A stretch of DNA of 16,739 bases from contig URVD01000010.1 in NCBI GenBank assembly GCA_900551195.1, positions 1-16,739 of the forward strand, given 5' to 3'. Position numbers and translations under genes: made by a program. Source of the stretch: an uncultured Collinsella sp. (lineage in GTDB: Bacteria > Actinomycetota > Coriobacteriia > Coriobacteriales > Coriobacteriaceae). Shown here in pieces: positions 5,491-13,632 of the stretch. Every line of letters begins with the position of its first letter. Position 1 is the first letter of the stretch. The notes under the pieces are model-generated. The model was given only the letters and a program-made list of their open reading frames with translations. It had not been told where the DNA came from and did not search any database.

Positions 5491-7944
5491 ATGCGCGTTT
5501 CTTACGACTGGCTCAAGACCATGATCGATATTCCGGAGGATCCCAAGACCCTTTCGGACGAATATATCCGTACCGGCACCGAGGTCGAGGCGATCGACAC
5601 CGTGGGCGAGTCCTTCGACCACGTGGTGACCGCCAAGGTGCTCACCAAGACCCCGCACCCCGATAGCGACCACATGTATGTGTGCTCGGTCGATGTGGGC
5701 GACAAGAACCTCGATGCCGACGGCAATCCCGCTCCGCTGCAGATCGTCTGCGGCGCGCAGAACTTCGAGGCCGGCGACCACATCGTCACGGCCATGATCG
5801 GCGCTGTCCTGCCCGGCGACGTCAAGATCAAGAAGAGCAAGCTTCGCGGCGTCGTGTCCATGGGCATGAACTGCTCCGCACGCGAGCTCGGCCTGGGCGG
5901 CGACCACTCTGGCATTATGATCCTGCCCGAGGATACGCCCTGCGGCATGCCGTTTGCCGAGTATGTGGGCTCGAGTGATACTGTGCTCGACTGCGAGATC
6001 ACGCCCAACCGTCCCGATTGCCTGTCCATGATCGGCATGGCCCGCGAGACCGGCGCCATCTTCGACCGCGATTTCCACGTTGAGCTGCCCGCCATCAAGG
6101 CGGAGACTGGCCGCGCGACCGACGACGAGCTTTCCGTCGAGATTGCCGACGAGGGCCTGTGCGACCGCTACGTCGCCCGCATCGTGCGTAACGTGAAGGT
6201 CGGCCCGTCGCCCGACTGGATGGTCAAGCGCCTTAACGCCCTGGGCGTGCGTCCGCACAACAACATCGTCGACATCACCAACTACGTGATGATGCTCACC
6301 GGTCAGCCGCTGCACGCCTTTGACCTGGACACCTTTGCCGAGCGCGATGGCCACCGTCGCGTGGTGGTTCGCGCCGCCCAGCAGGACGAGAAGTTTACGA
6401 CGCTCGATGGCGAGGAGCGCGTGCTCGACGCCGGCATGGGCCTCATCACCGACGGCGAGCGCCCCGTGGCGCTGGCCGGCGTTATGGGCGGCATGGATTC
6501 CGAGATCGAGGACGACACCGTCGACGTGATGGTCGAGAGCGCTTGCTTCAACGCCGGTCGCACCTCGCACACCAGCCGCGATCTGTCGCTGATCTCCGAC
6601 GCCTCCATTCGCTTTGAGCGCCAGGTTGACGAGACTGGCTGCGTGGATGTCGCCAACGTTACCTGCGCGCTCATCGAGGAGATCGCCGGCGGCGAGGTTG
6701 CTCCCGGCTATGTCGATGTTTTCCCCGCGCCCAAGACCATCGACAGCATCAAGCTGCGCCTGGCCCGCGTGCATGCCATCTGCGGTGCCGACATCGAGCC
6801 CGATTTTATCGAGCGTTCGCTTACCCGTCTGGGCTGCACCGTCGAGCGCGACGGCGAGGACTTTATGGTTACCCCGCCGAGCTTCCGTCCCGACCTGCCG
6901 CGCGAGATTGACCTGATCGAGGAGGTCCTGCGCCTATGGGGCATGGGCCGTGTGACGGCGACCATCCCGGCTGCCAAGAACCACATCGGCGGCCTGACCC
7001 GCGAGCAGAAGCTCACCCGCAAGGTCGGCGAGATCCTGCGCGCCTGCGGCCTCAACGAGACCACGACCTTTGGCTTTGCCGCCCCGGGCGACCTGGAGAA
7101 GATCGGCATGCCCACCGAGGGTCGCGGCTGCCCCGTGGTGCTCATGAACCCGCTGGTGGCCGAGCAGACCGAGATGCGTCGTTCGCTGCTGCCGGGCCTG
7201 CTGCAGTCCGTGGCCTACAACGAGGCGCACGGTACGCCCAACGTGCACCTGTACGAGGTCGGCAGCCTGTTCCACGGTCGCGAGAACGCCAGCCTGCCCA
7301 AGGAGACCAAGTCCGTCGCGGGTGTGCTCTCGGGCCAGTGGAGCGAGCAGTCTTGGAACATGAAGTACCGTAAACTGCGTTTCTTCTTTGGCAAGGGTAT
7401 CGTCGAGGAGCTGCTCGCCCAGCTGCGCATCGAGAAGGTTCGCTTCCGTCCCGTCGAGGGCGAGGGCTATGCCTTTTTGCAGCCGGGTCGTGCGGCCGAG
7501 GTTCTGTCCGGCGGCACCGTGCTGGGTTGGGTCGGCGAGATCCACCCCGAGGCGCGCGAGGCCTGCGGCATCGACGAGGTTGTCGTTGCCTTTGAGCTTG
7601 ACCTGGACAAGCTGATCAAGGGTGCCCGCAACCAGGAGAACTACCGCGAGTTCTCGCAGTACCCGGCCGTTGAGCACGACCTTGCCATTGTGGTCGACAA
7701 TGCCGTGACCTGCGAGGATCTTGAGCGCCGTATTACCAGCGCCGGCGGCAAGCTGCTCGAGGGCGTGCGCCTGTTCGACGTCTACCGCGATCCCATCCGC
7801 ATCGGTGCGGGCAAGAAGTCCATGGCCTTTGCGCTCACGTATCGCTCGGACGACCACACGCTTACTAGCGAAGAGGTCGAGAAGGCGCACCAGAAGATCG
7901 TCACCAAGGTGTGCAAGGGCGTAAACGGCGAAGTCCGCTCGTAA
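5491..7944 (+). CDS. pheT: Phenylalanyl-tRNA synthetase beta subunit
   Basis: Large subunit (817 residues, normal length) of Phe-tRNA synthetase; it holds the editing site against Tyr-tRNA-Phe and tRNA-binding modules. Domain order: an EMAP-type tRNA-binding domain at about residues 39-150 (VVTAKVLTKTPHPDSDHMYVC), the B3/4 editing domain at about 205-370, B5 at about 405-475 (LRLARVHAICG through PPSFRPDLPREIDLIEEVLRLWG), a catalytic-like core at about 490-700, and a C-terminal FDX-ACB anticodon-binding domain from about 725 (YPAVEHDLAIVVD). The ATG at 5491 follows AAAGGAGA with good spacing. It reads from the T-box promoter through the palindromic gap after pheS. Confidence 0.97.
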   Translation: MRVSYDWLKTMIDIPEDPKTLSDEYIRTGTEVEAIDTVGESFDHVVTAKVLTKTPHPDSDHMYVCSVDVGDKNLDADGNPAPLQIVCGAQNFEAGDHIVTAMIGAVLPGDVKIKKSKLRGVVSMGMNCSARELGLGGDHSGIMILPEDTPCGMPFAEYVGSSDTVLDCEITPNRPDCLSMIGMARETGAIFDRDFHVELPAIKAETGRATDDELSVEIADEGLCDRYVARIVRNVKVGPSPDWMVKRLNALGVRPHNNIVDITNYVMMLTGQPLHAFDLDTFAERDGHRRVVVRAAQQDEKFTTLDGEERVLDAGMGLITDGERPVALAGVMGGMDSEIEDDTVDVMVESACFNAGRTSHTSRDLSLISDASIRFERQVDETGCVDVANVTCALIEEIAGGEVAPGYVDVFPAPKTIDSIKLRLARVHAICGADIEPDFIERSLTRLGCTVERDGEDFMVTPPSFRPDLPREIDLIEEVLRLWGMGRVTATIPAAKNHIGGLTREQKLTRKVGEILRACGLNETTTFGFAAPGDLEKIGMPTEGRGCPVVLMNPLVAEQTEMRRSLLPGLLQSVAYNEAHGTPNVHLYEVGSLFHGRENASLPKETKSVAGVLSGQWSEQSWNMKYRKLRFFFGKGIVEELLAQLRIEKVRFRPVEGEGYAFLQPGRAAEVLSGGTVLGWVGEIHPEAREACGIDEVVVAFELDLDKLIKGARNQENYREFSQYPAVEHDLAIVVDNAVTCEDLERRITSAGGKLLEGVRLFDVYRDPIRIGAGKKSMAFALTYRSDDHTLTSEEVEKAHQKIVTKVCKGVNGEVRS

Positions 7945-7958
7945 TCTTTGCTGTTCGG

Positions 7959-8049
7959 AACCCGCCCCCTGCGGGGTTTTCACGGCAACGTCCTCGCCAC
8001 TTCGCGGCTGCGGGATGTTGCCTTAGAAAACCCCTCTCGGGGGCGGGTT
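7959..8049. repeat. Terminator-bearing palindromic repeat after pheT
   Basis: A large inverted repeat: left arm 7959-7993 and right arm 8013-8049 match in blocks (AACCCGCCCCC, GGGGTTTTC, GGCAAC, TCC) with short differences between them. On the plus strand the left arm carries a terminator-like hairpin with TTTT; on the minus strand the right arm carries CCCC-GGGG followed by TTTT. It could therefore stop transcription from both sides. The left arm matches 16694-16739 closely, so it belongs to a repeat family. The bases from 8050 to the promoter at 8181 hold no gene; a small TTCCGG-GTGA-CCGGAA hairpin occurs near 8091-8106. Confidence 0.65.
7961..7980 (+). terminator. Terminator after pheT
   Basis: CCCGC (7961-7965) pairs with GCGGG (7971-7975) around a CCCCT loop, followed by G and TTTT, 16 bases after the pheT stop. 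It forms the left end of the larger palindrome at 7959-8049. Confidence 0.65.
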
Positions 8050-8180
8050 CCTGCGTTAACCTTGTTGCGAGCGGATCGCACCTTCTTCCGGGTGACCGGA
8101 AAGTTGGGAGTGCATGGGCCCTTTATTGGGCGGTGCGTGGACCTGGGCTAATAACGTACGTATTGCAAGGGCGTGCTGCG

Positions 8181-8209
8181 TTGTGGGCGGTGCGCCTTTT
8201 TGTTAGTAT
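8181..8209 (+). promoter_or_regulatory. Promoter of the ECF metal-transport operon
   Basis: TTGTGG (8181-8186), a 17-bp spacer and TAGTAT (8204-8209), with TGT directly before the -10 (extended -10). The start would fall near 8216, immediately before the inverted repeat at 8219-8246. Confidence 0.55.
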
Positions 8210-8218
8210 GCAGAGTCG

Positions 8219-8246
8219 GTGTTACGGATTGTTGGAAACGTAACAC
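8219..8246 (+). promoter_or_regulatory. NikR-box-like operator
   Basis: GTGTTAC (8219-8225), 14 bases, GTAACAC (8240-8246): a perfect inverted repeat, 8 bp per arm if the flanking G/C is counted. From memory, GTGTTAC-N13/14-GTAACAC is the NikR site form described outside enterobacteria. It starts about 3 bases after the predicted transcription start, where a bound repressor would block transcription. The same sequence could form an RNA hairpin in the leader, but the spacing fits a DNA operator better. Confidence 0.6.
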
Positions 8247-8270
8247 ACAACGTTCTGATTGAGAGGGCTC

Positions 8271-9353
8271 ATGCATATTCCCGATAATTATCTGTCCCCG
8301 CAGACCGATGCCGTTATGGCGGTGGCGATGGTGCCCGTATGGGTTCACTGCATCAAAAAGGTGCGCGCCACGCTCGATCGCGAGCATATGGCGTTCCTGG
8401 GCATCTGCGCCGCATTCTCCTTCTTGCTCATGATGTTCAACGTTCCGCTGCCCGGCGGTACCACTGGTCACGCCGTCGGCGGCGCACTCATCGCGCTGCT
8501 GCTGGGCCCCGAGGCCGCGGCTATCGCTGTCTCGGTCGCTCTGGCGCTGCAGGCGCTGCTGTTTGGCGACGGCGGCGTTCTGTCGTTTGGCGCCAACTGC
8601 TTTAACATGGCCTTTGTGCTGCCGTTTGTCGCTGCTATCGTGTTCCGTGCGCTCAACAGCCGTCTGCACGACAAGAGCTGGGGCACCTCGGTTTCTGCCA
8701 TCGTGAGCGGTTGGGTCGGCCTGTGCCTGGCGGCCCTGTGCGCGGCAATCGAGTTTGGTATTCAGCCGATGCTCTTCACCAACGCTTCGGGCGCCCCTCT
8801 GTACTGCCCCTTCCCGCTGTCCGTGGCTATTCCGGCCATGTTGATCCCGCATATGCTGGTTGCCGGCGTGATCGAGGGCGTGGCGACGGCCGCCATCTAC
8901 GGCTTCATTAAGAAGACGGCGCCGAGCATTATCGTCGGCCCCGAAGCCGCCGATGGCCAGCTTGCCGCCGATGGTACCGCCAAGAAGACTTCCCTGATTC
9001 CCACGCTCATTCTGGTCGCCGTGCTTGTCGTGGCTACGCCGCTCGGCTTGCTCGCCACCGGTGACGCCTGGGGTGAGTGGGACGCCGAGGGCGCCGCGAC
9101 CGCCGTTCAGGAGGCTGGCGACGACAGCCTGCAGGCTTCGGTCGGCCTCGACACCCCGACCTTTGCCGACGCCCTGCCCACGGGCGATTATCTGCAGGCC
9201 TATTCCGAGGAGCAGGGCCTTGGCTTTGCCGGCCAGGCTGCGATGTATATTCTTTCGGGCGTGATTGGCGTGGCGGTGCTCACCATCACATTCCGCCTGG
9301 TCTCGCTGACGGTCAAGGAAAGCGGTGCTCATGGCAATAGCCGAGCTGCCTAG
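8271..9353 (+). CDS. cbiM/nikM: ECF-type nickel/cobalt transporter, fused M and N components
   Basis: Membrane substrate-capture component (360 residues) of an ECF importer for Ni2+ or Co2+. The N-terminus MHIPDNYLSP is diagnostic: the free amino group and His2 bind the metal together with His67, present here in GGTTGHAVGG. Several hydrophobic segments fill residues 1-225. A C-terminal extension (about 245-350) has two more membrane segments around an acidic outer loop, and resembles the small N subunit (CbiN/NikN, PDGLE type) fused to M. The ATG at 8271 is chosen because the His2 motif must be N-terminal; the frame opens slightly earlier at a TTG. The stop overlaps the next gene. Nickel is favoured by the NikR-like box; there is no B12 riboswitch in the leader. 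Confidence 0.88.
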   Translation: MHIPDNYLSPQTDAVMAVAMVPVWVHCIKKVRATLDREHMAFLGICAAFSFLLMMFNVPLPGGTTGHAVGGALIALLLGPEAAAIAVSVALALQALLFGDGGVLSFGANCFNMAFVLPFVAAIVFRALNSRLHDKSWGTSVSAIVSGWVGLCLAALCAAIEFGIQPMLFTNASGAPLYCPFPLSVAIPAMLIPHMLVAGVIEGVATAAIYGFIKKTAPSIIVGPEAADGQLAADGTAKKTSLIPTLILVAVLVVATPLGLLATGDAWGEWDAEGAATAVQEAGDDSLQASVGLDTPTFADALPTGDYLQAYSEEQGLGFAGQAAMYILSGVIGVAVLTITFRLVSLTVKESGAHGNSRAA

Positions 9354-10167
9354 TTGGCTTGCGGCCGAGGAGCGATATGAGCCCGTGGGGGCTCGGCATC
9401 GTGTGATGCAAAAGAATGTCCTGCACCTGGCGAGCCTGCTTGAGCGGGTTCGCCTGGGTGGAGGCGCGCACGAGGGCGGGTCGATGGTCGACCGCGCCCT
9501 TTCTTGCGTTTCGGCTCCGGTGCGCCTGGTGGGGATGTTCGTTTGCGTTCTGTGCGTGTGCCTGACACAGAGCCCGCTTTACCTCATGTTGATGGCGGCT
9601 ATCGCGCTGGTGCTCGTTGCCGTGCGCCCCGTACGCGGGCTGCGGGCAACCTTTGTGCCGGCACTTGGCGCTGCGGGGCTCGCGGTGGTTTTGGCACTGC
9701 CCGCCCTGCTGCTGGGCGCGTCTGCCACGGGCGCCATGCTCAAGATTGCGCTCAAGACGTTCATTAATGTGTCGCTTGTGCTGGGCGTTTCATGGACGCT
9801 TACCTGGAGCCGCATGTCGGCGGCGCTCAAGACGCTGCATCTGCCCGACGAGGTCATCTTTACCTTTGATATGGCACTCAAGCATATCGAGGTGCTGGGA
9901 CGCACAGCGCACGATCTGTGCGAATCGGTCATGCTGCGCAGCGTTGGCCGTACGCCTGAGGGATTTTCGCGTACCGATTCGATCGCGGGTATCATGGGCA
10001 TGACCTTTATCAAGGCGATGGAATGCAGCCACGCGATGGACGAGGCTATGCTTTGCCGTGGCTTTGCCGGTGCGTATCCGACTCCCGCGCGGAGCGGCTT
10101 TGGCTGGCGCGATGCGGTCTATGCGGTCGTCGTGGTGCTGCTCGCCGTGTTGTGCGCGGTGCTGTAG
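9331..10167 (+). CDS. cbiQ/nikQ: ECF transporter transmembrane coupling component (CbiQ/NikQ)
   Basis: T component (about 278 residues) linking the metal-binding M subunit to the ATPase. Hydrophobic segments lie at about residues 60-100, 110-160 and the last 20 residues. The cytoplasmic coupling helices are visible: LHLPDEVIFTFDMALKHIEVL, then two short Arg motifs that contact the ATPase (MLRSVGR and MLCRGF, the equivalents of the EcfT Ala-Arg-Gly boxes, here with Leu or Cys instead of Ala). The gene overlaps the end of the upstream gene by 23 bases, implying translational coupling. A GTG at 9325 is an alternative start closer to the AAGGAA at 9315. The family is usually 220-280 residues. Confidence 0.87.
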   Translation: MAIAELPSWLAAEERYEPVGARHRVMQKNVLHLASLLERVRLGGGAHEGGSMVDRALSCVSAPVRLVGMFVCVLCVCLTQSPLYLMLMAAIALVLVAVRPVRGLRATFVPALGAAGLAVVLALPALLLGASATGAMLKIALKTFINVSLVLGVSWTLTWSRMSAALKTLHLPDEVIFTFDMALKHIEVLGRTAHDLCESVMLRSVGRTPEGFSRTDSIAGIMGMTFIKAMECSHAMDEAMLCRGFAGAYPTPARSGFGWRDAVYAVVVVLLAVLCAVL

Positions 10168-10211
10168 CGCGGGCGGCCGAGCCGTCGATGTGGATAGGGA
10201 AGGGCGACGTT

Positions 10212-10979
10212 TTGACGATTGATATGAATAATGCGGCGGGCACGAACGGTGCGGGCGCCGAGGTCGCGCCGCTCATCGAGCTACGCGACGTGGTGTTTTC
10301 CTATGCGGGGCATACGGTTGTCGATGGTGTGTCGCTGCAGGTCGATCGTGGCGAGCTCGTTGCCCTGCTTGGCCCGAATGGCTGCGGCAAGACGACGATC
10401 ATGCGCCTTATTAACGGTCTTGAACTCGCGGACGCAGGGGCATACCTGTTTGACGGGCACGTGATCGATGCAACATTTCTAAAGGATTCCGTGGCTTCCC
10501 AGCGCTTTCACCAGCGCGTAGGCTTCGTGTTTCAAAATGCCGATGCCCAGCTGTTTTGCGCCACGGTAGGCGAGGAGGTCGCGTTTGGTCCGGCTCAAAT
10601 GGGGCTGTCGACAGACGAGCTCAAGTGCCGCGTTCGCGATGCCATGGAGCTGTTCCAGGTTGCCGACCTGGCCGATGCCTCTCCCTATCAGCTATCGGGC
10701 GGGCAAAAAAAGCGTGTGGCGCTGGCGGCCGTCGTGTCGATGAACCCCGATATCCTGGTGCTCGACGAGCCTACCAACGGACTCGATGAGGATTCGTGCG
10801 ACATCGTGGTCAGCTTTTTGCTGGCTTATGTTGCTGCCGGCAAGACGGTCTTAATGAGCACACACCATCAGGATTTGGTACGACGCCTGGGTGCCCGCGC
10901 CATCTATATCGACCGATATCATCACGTGGTCGAGGCGTCCGTGCCATCGTATGGAACCGAGAGCGCCGCCGCGGAATAG
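10212..10979 (+). CDS. cbiO/nikO: ECF transporter ATP-binding subunit (CbiO/NikO)
   Basis: ABC ATPase (255 residues) that powers the importer, presumably as a homodimer since only one ATPase gene is present. Visible motifs: Walker A GPNGCGKT (residues 54-61), the Q-loop in VGFVFQNADAQLF, the signature LSGGQKKR, Walker B ILVLDEPTNGLD, and the switch His in STHHQDL. The TTG at 10212 is preferred because AAGGG lies 7 nt upstream; the ATG at 10188 has no ribosome binding site and the ATG at 10224 is too far away. Third gene of the operon, 44 bases after the preceding stop. No terminator is visible after it. Confidence 0.9.
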   Translation: MTIDMNNAAGTNGAGAEVAPLIELRDVVFSYAGHTVVDGVSLQVDRGELVALLGPNGCGKTTIMRLINGLELADAGAYLFDGHVIDATFLKDSVASQRFHQRVGFVFQNADAQLFCATVGEEVAFGPAQMGLSTDELKCRVRDAMELFQVADLADASPYQLSGGQKKRVALAAVVSMNPDILVLDEPTNGLDEDSCDIVVSFLLAYVAAGKTVLMSTHHQDLVRRLGARAIYIDRYHHVVEASVPSYGTESAAAE

Positions 10980-11024
10980 TTGCTGCGTAGGGTATGTATG
11001 GCCGCCTGTGCGACTCTGCCGTGA

Positions 11025-11033
11025 TGGTATAGT
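11025..11033 (+). promoter_or_regulatory. Extended -10 promoter before the phospholipase-like gene
   Basis: TGG followed by TATAGT (11028-11033). No clear -35. The predicted start near 11040 gives a leader of under 20 bases. It is the third extended -10 in this window. Confidence 0.5.
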
Positions 11034-11057
11034 TAACCAGGTTTTATGGGGGTGGCT

Positions 11058-11906
11058 ATGCCAAGCTGGAACATTCATATCGCTCAAACGGAGCGCTTGC
11101 TGGCACGTGCTAGCGTGCTTGCCGATAGCGTGCGCGACCGCAATGCCTTTTTGTTTGGCTGCGTGGTTCCGGATATCTTCGTGGGCTATATGGTCCCTGG
11201 CATCGCCGATCCCATTCCGTATCGCATTACGCACTTTGCAAAGCCCGAGCCTATCCCTAAGCCGCGCGAGCACGAGTTCTGGGATACCTATGTGGCGCCG
11301 CTGCTTAAAGGCGCACCCGCGGGCGAACCTGCTGAGGCTACCTCGATTGTCGAGGAGCGCGAGCGACTGAACCGCGTGCACTATCCTCAGCGCTACAGGG
11401 ATGCCGAGCCGGTTGTCGGTCCCGGCGCCTGTGAGTTCTCGCTTGCGTCCGAAGATGTGGCGCAGTCGCTGCTCGATTTAACGCTGGGCGTCTGGTCGCA
11501 TCTGGTGGCCGACACGGTATGGAACACGCGTGTGAACCAGTATCTGGAAGCACACGGCGGCAAGCCGTGCGAGGAATTCCGCATTAAAAAGCAGGGCGAT
11601 TTTGACTGGTTTGGCAAGACGCTGGGCATCGTTTCCATTCCGCGTGCGACCGATCGCCTCTATACCGCTGCGACGCGTTTTGGGCAGTATCCCATCCATA
11701 AAGAATATGTGCTCAAGACTATCGGCGTCATGCACGAGATTGTACGCGAAAACCCCGGCGAGCCCGATCATCCGCCGTATCGCCTGCTAACCGAGGAGTT
11801 TTTCGATGCAACGTTTACCGAGGTCATCGAGCTGACCGAGGCGGGATTTGCGGCTCGCGTTGCTGCTTCTGACGTTCCCGCAGTCCCCCTGATCGCTAGC
11901 TGCTAG
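11058..11906 (+). CDS. Zinc-dependent phospholipase C-like protein
   Basis: About 282 residues, resembling the zinc-dependent phospholipase C (Zn_dep_PLPC) fold common in Firmicutes and Actinobacteria. Features: N-terminal MPSWNIHI with a Trp and His close to the start, AFLFGCVVPDI with an Asp, THF, and a WSHLVADTVWN block with the HxxxD spacing expected of metal ligands. The substrate is unknown; many such proteins are uncharacterised and may not be phospholipases. No signal peptide or membrane segment is visible, so it is probably cytoplasmic, unlike secreted bacterial PLCs. The ATG at 11058 (MPSW) is preferred over 11046 because GGGGGTGG precedes it. It has its own promoter and shares a bidirectional terminator with pyk. 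Confidence 0.72.
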   Translation: MPSWNIHIAQTERLLARASVLADSVRDRNAFLFGCVVPDIFVGYMVPGIADPIPYRITHFAKPEPIPKPREHEFWDTYVAPLLKGAPAGEPAEATSIVEERERLNRVHYPQRYRDAEPVVGPGACEFSLASEDVAQSLLDLTLGVWSHLVADTVWNTRVNQYLEAHGGKPCEEFRIKKQGDFDWFGKTLGIVSIPRATDRLYTAATRFGQYPIHKEYVLKTIGVMHEIVRENPGEPDHPPYRLLTEEFFDATFTEVIELTEAGFAARVAASDVPAVPLIASC

Positions 11907-12041
11907 CCGGCCGGCTTAACGGTGAACAGTTCATTCCAATTGACCAACGGCTCCCGTCGCAGGGCGTCTTCGGTGGTGCGCTCGGCATCGGAGAGGCTTG
12001 CGACTGAACACAAATCGATGATGCGGCATACGAAGAAGGTC
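11903..12041 (-). pseudogene. Possible 3' remnant of a lost gene
   Basis: A minus-strand frame of about 45 codons runs from just after the terminator at 12048 to a TAG at 11903-11905, which overlaps the plus-strand TAG at 11904-11906 in a CTAG palindrome. Its C-terminal half, around LRREPLVNWNELFTVKPAG, reads like real protein in local codon usage. It has no ATG or GTG start and no ribosome binding site. It may be the truncated tail of a deleted gene. I do not recognise the family. Confidence 0.25.
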
Positions 12042-12080
12042 TAAAAAGGGCCCGGAAGGCAAAGCCTTCCGGGCCCTTTT
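12041..12080. terminator. Bidirectional terminator between convergent genes
   Basis: A perfect 13-bp stem (GGGCCCGGAAGGC at 12048-12060 with 12064-12076) and an AAA loop, followed by TTTT on the plus strand and TTTTT on the minus strand. It serves the phospholipase-like gene and pyk. A small TGCAAGC-GT-GCTTGCA palindrome (12085-12100) lies between it and the pyk stop. Confidence 0.88.
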
Positions 12081-12108
12081 GCAATGCAAGCGTGCTTGCA
12101 AGTGCGAT

Positions 12109-13569
12109 TTAGCGCACCTGAGCGACGTAAGCGACGTTGGTCGAGGAGACCTTGTCCTCGAGCTGAACACTCATGCGGGGATCGCCGGCGGTAGCGACGG
12201 TCAGATCGCCGGCCTCGACGTAGCCGAGCTCCTTAGCGGTCTCGATCGCCTTGACGATCGTGCCGTTGACGGTGCCCTGGGTAATCTCGGCCTGGTGCGG
12301 GATAACGCCCCAGTACATGATCATCTGCTGGACGGCCCACTCGTGGCGGGAGAACGCGCAGATCGGCATGTTGGGACGGAAGTGCGAGATCAGGCGTGCG
12401 GTACGACCGGTGGTCGTCGGCACGGTGATGCACTTGGCGCCAACGGTGGTGGCCATGTTCACAGCGGACATACCCACAACGTTGTTGACGACGCGGGTGC
12501 CGTGAGCGTCGGCCGGAACCTCGAGCGGAGCGTGGGCCGGGAGGTACTTTTCGGTCTCGAGAGCGATGCTGGCCTGCATCTTGACGGCCTCGACCGGGTA
12601 CTTACCGGCAGCGGACTCGCCAGAGAGCATAACGGCGTCGGTGCCGTCGTAGATGGCGTTAGCAACGTCGGCAACCTCGGCGCGCGTCGGGCGCGGGTTC
12701 TGCTGCATGGAGTCGAGCATCTGCGTAGCAGTGATGACGGGCTTGTAGGCCGCGTTGCACTTGGCGATGATCTCCTTCTGGATGTGGGGAACGAGCTCGG
12801 GCTTGATCTCGATGCCCAGGTCGCCACGGGCGACCATGATGCCGTCGGAAGCCTCGAGGATCTCGTCGAAGTTCTCGACGCCCAGGGCGCACTCGATCTT
12901 CGGGAAGATCGTCACGTGCTCGCCGCCGTTCTCGCGGCAAAGCTTGCGGATGCCACGGACGGACTCGCCGTCACGGATGAAGGAAGCGGCGATGTAGTCG
13001 ATGTTCTCGGTCAGGCCAAAGAGGATGTCCTGACGATCGCGCTCGGTGATGGCGGGCAGCGAGATGTTGACGTTGGGCATGTTGACGCCCTTGCGCTCGC
13101 CGATCAGGCCGTCATTCTTGACGACGCAGGTCATGTCCTGGCCGTCGACGGACTCGACCTCGAGGGCAACCAGGCCGTCATCGATCAGGATGAGGGAGCC
13201 CTTCTCGACCTCGGAGGGCAGAGCCAGGTAGTCGAGGGAGATGTGCTCAGCGGTGCCGTGGAAATCCTCGGACGTAGGCTGAGCGGTGACGACGATCTTA
13301 TCGCCGGTCTTGACGGCAACCTTCTTGCCGTCGACCAGAAGGCCGGTGCGGACCTCGGGGCCCTTGGTGTCGAGCAGGATGCCGACAGGCAGACCGAGCT
13401 CCTTGGAAATACGGCGGACGCGCTCGATGCGACCGTGGTGCTCGTCGTAGGAGCCGTGCGAGAAGTTAAAACGGGCGACGTTCATGCCCGCCTTGATCAT
13501 CTCGCGGATGGTCTCGTCGCTATCGCAGGCGGGACCCATGGTGCATACAATCTTAGTGCGCTTGTACAT
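12109..13569 (-). CDS. pyk: Pyruvate kinase
   Basis: Final glycolytic enzyme: phosphoenolpyruvate plus ADP gives pyruvate plus ATP. 486 residues, the plain A-B-C domain form with no extra C-terminal PEP-synthase-like domain. Motifs: N-terminal RTKIVCTMGPACDS, NVARFNFSHGS, LLDTKGPEVRTG before the B domain, active-site IFPKIECALGVENFDEIL, the metal and substrate loop VARGDLGIEI, and ITATQMLDSMQQNPRPTRAE followed by DGTDAVMLSGESAAGKYP (Ser where many enzymes have Thr). The C-terminal regulatory domain follows. The ATG at 13569 has GGAGG 5 nt upstream. Monocistronic; ends at the bidirectional terminator. Confidence 0.97.
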   Translation of the reverse strand: MYKRTKIVCTMGPACDSDETIREMIKAGMNVARFNFSHGSYDEHHGRIERVRRISKELGLPVGILLDTKGPEVRTGLLVDGKKVAVKTGDKIVVTAQPTSEDFHGTAEHISLDYLALPSEVEKGSLILIDDGLVALEVESVDGQDMTCVVKNDGLIGERKGVNMPNVNISLPAITERDRQDILFGLTENIDYIAASFIRDGESVRGIRKLCRENGGEHVTIFPKIECALGVENFDEILEASDGIMVARGDLGIEIKPELVPHIQKEIIAKCNAAYKPVITATQMLDSMQQNPRPTRAEVADVANAIYDGTDAVMLSGESAAGKYPVEAVKMQASIALETEKYLPAHAPLEVPADAHGTRVVNNVVGMSAVNMATTVGAKCITVPTTTGRTARLISHFRPNMPICAFSRHEWAVQQMIMYWGVIPHQAEITQGTVNGTIVKAIETAKELGYVEAGDLTVATAGDPRMSVQLEDKVSSTNVAYVAQVR

Positions 13570-13632
13570 TCAGACCTCCATCTGACATCGTCTTGCGCTG
13601 ATAGATAAACCATAAGAAATAAAACCGAGATG

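Noticed and set aside
8050..8258. Cobalamin riboswitch before the ECF operon
   Set aside because: No B12-box-like sequence or matching fold seen; the only strong signal is the GTGTTAC-N14-GTAACAC repeat.
12079..13608. Long plus-strand frame of 509 codons opposite pyk
   Set aside because: Shadow frame rich in V, D, G, L and H; pyruvate kinase on the minus strand is unambiguous.
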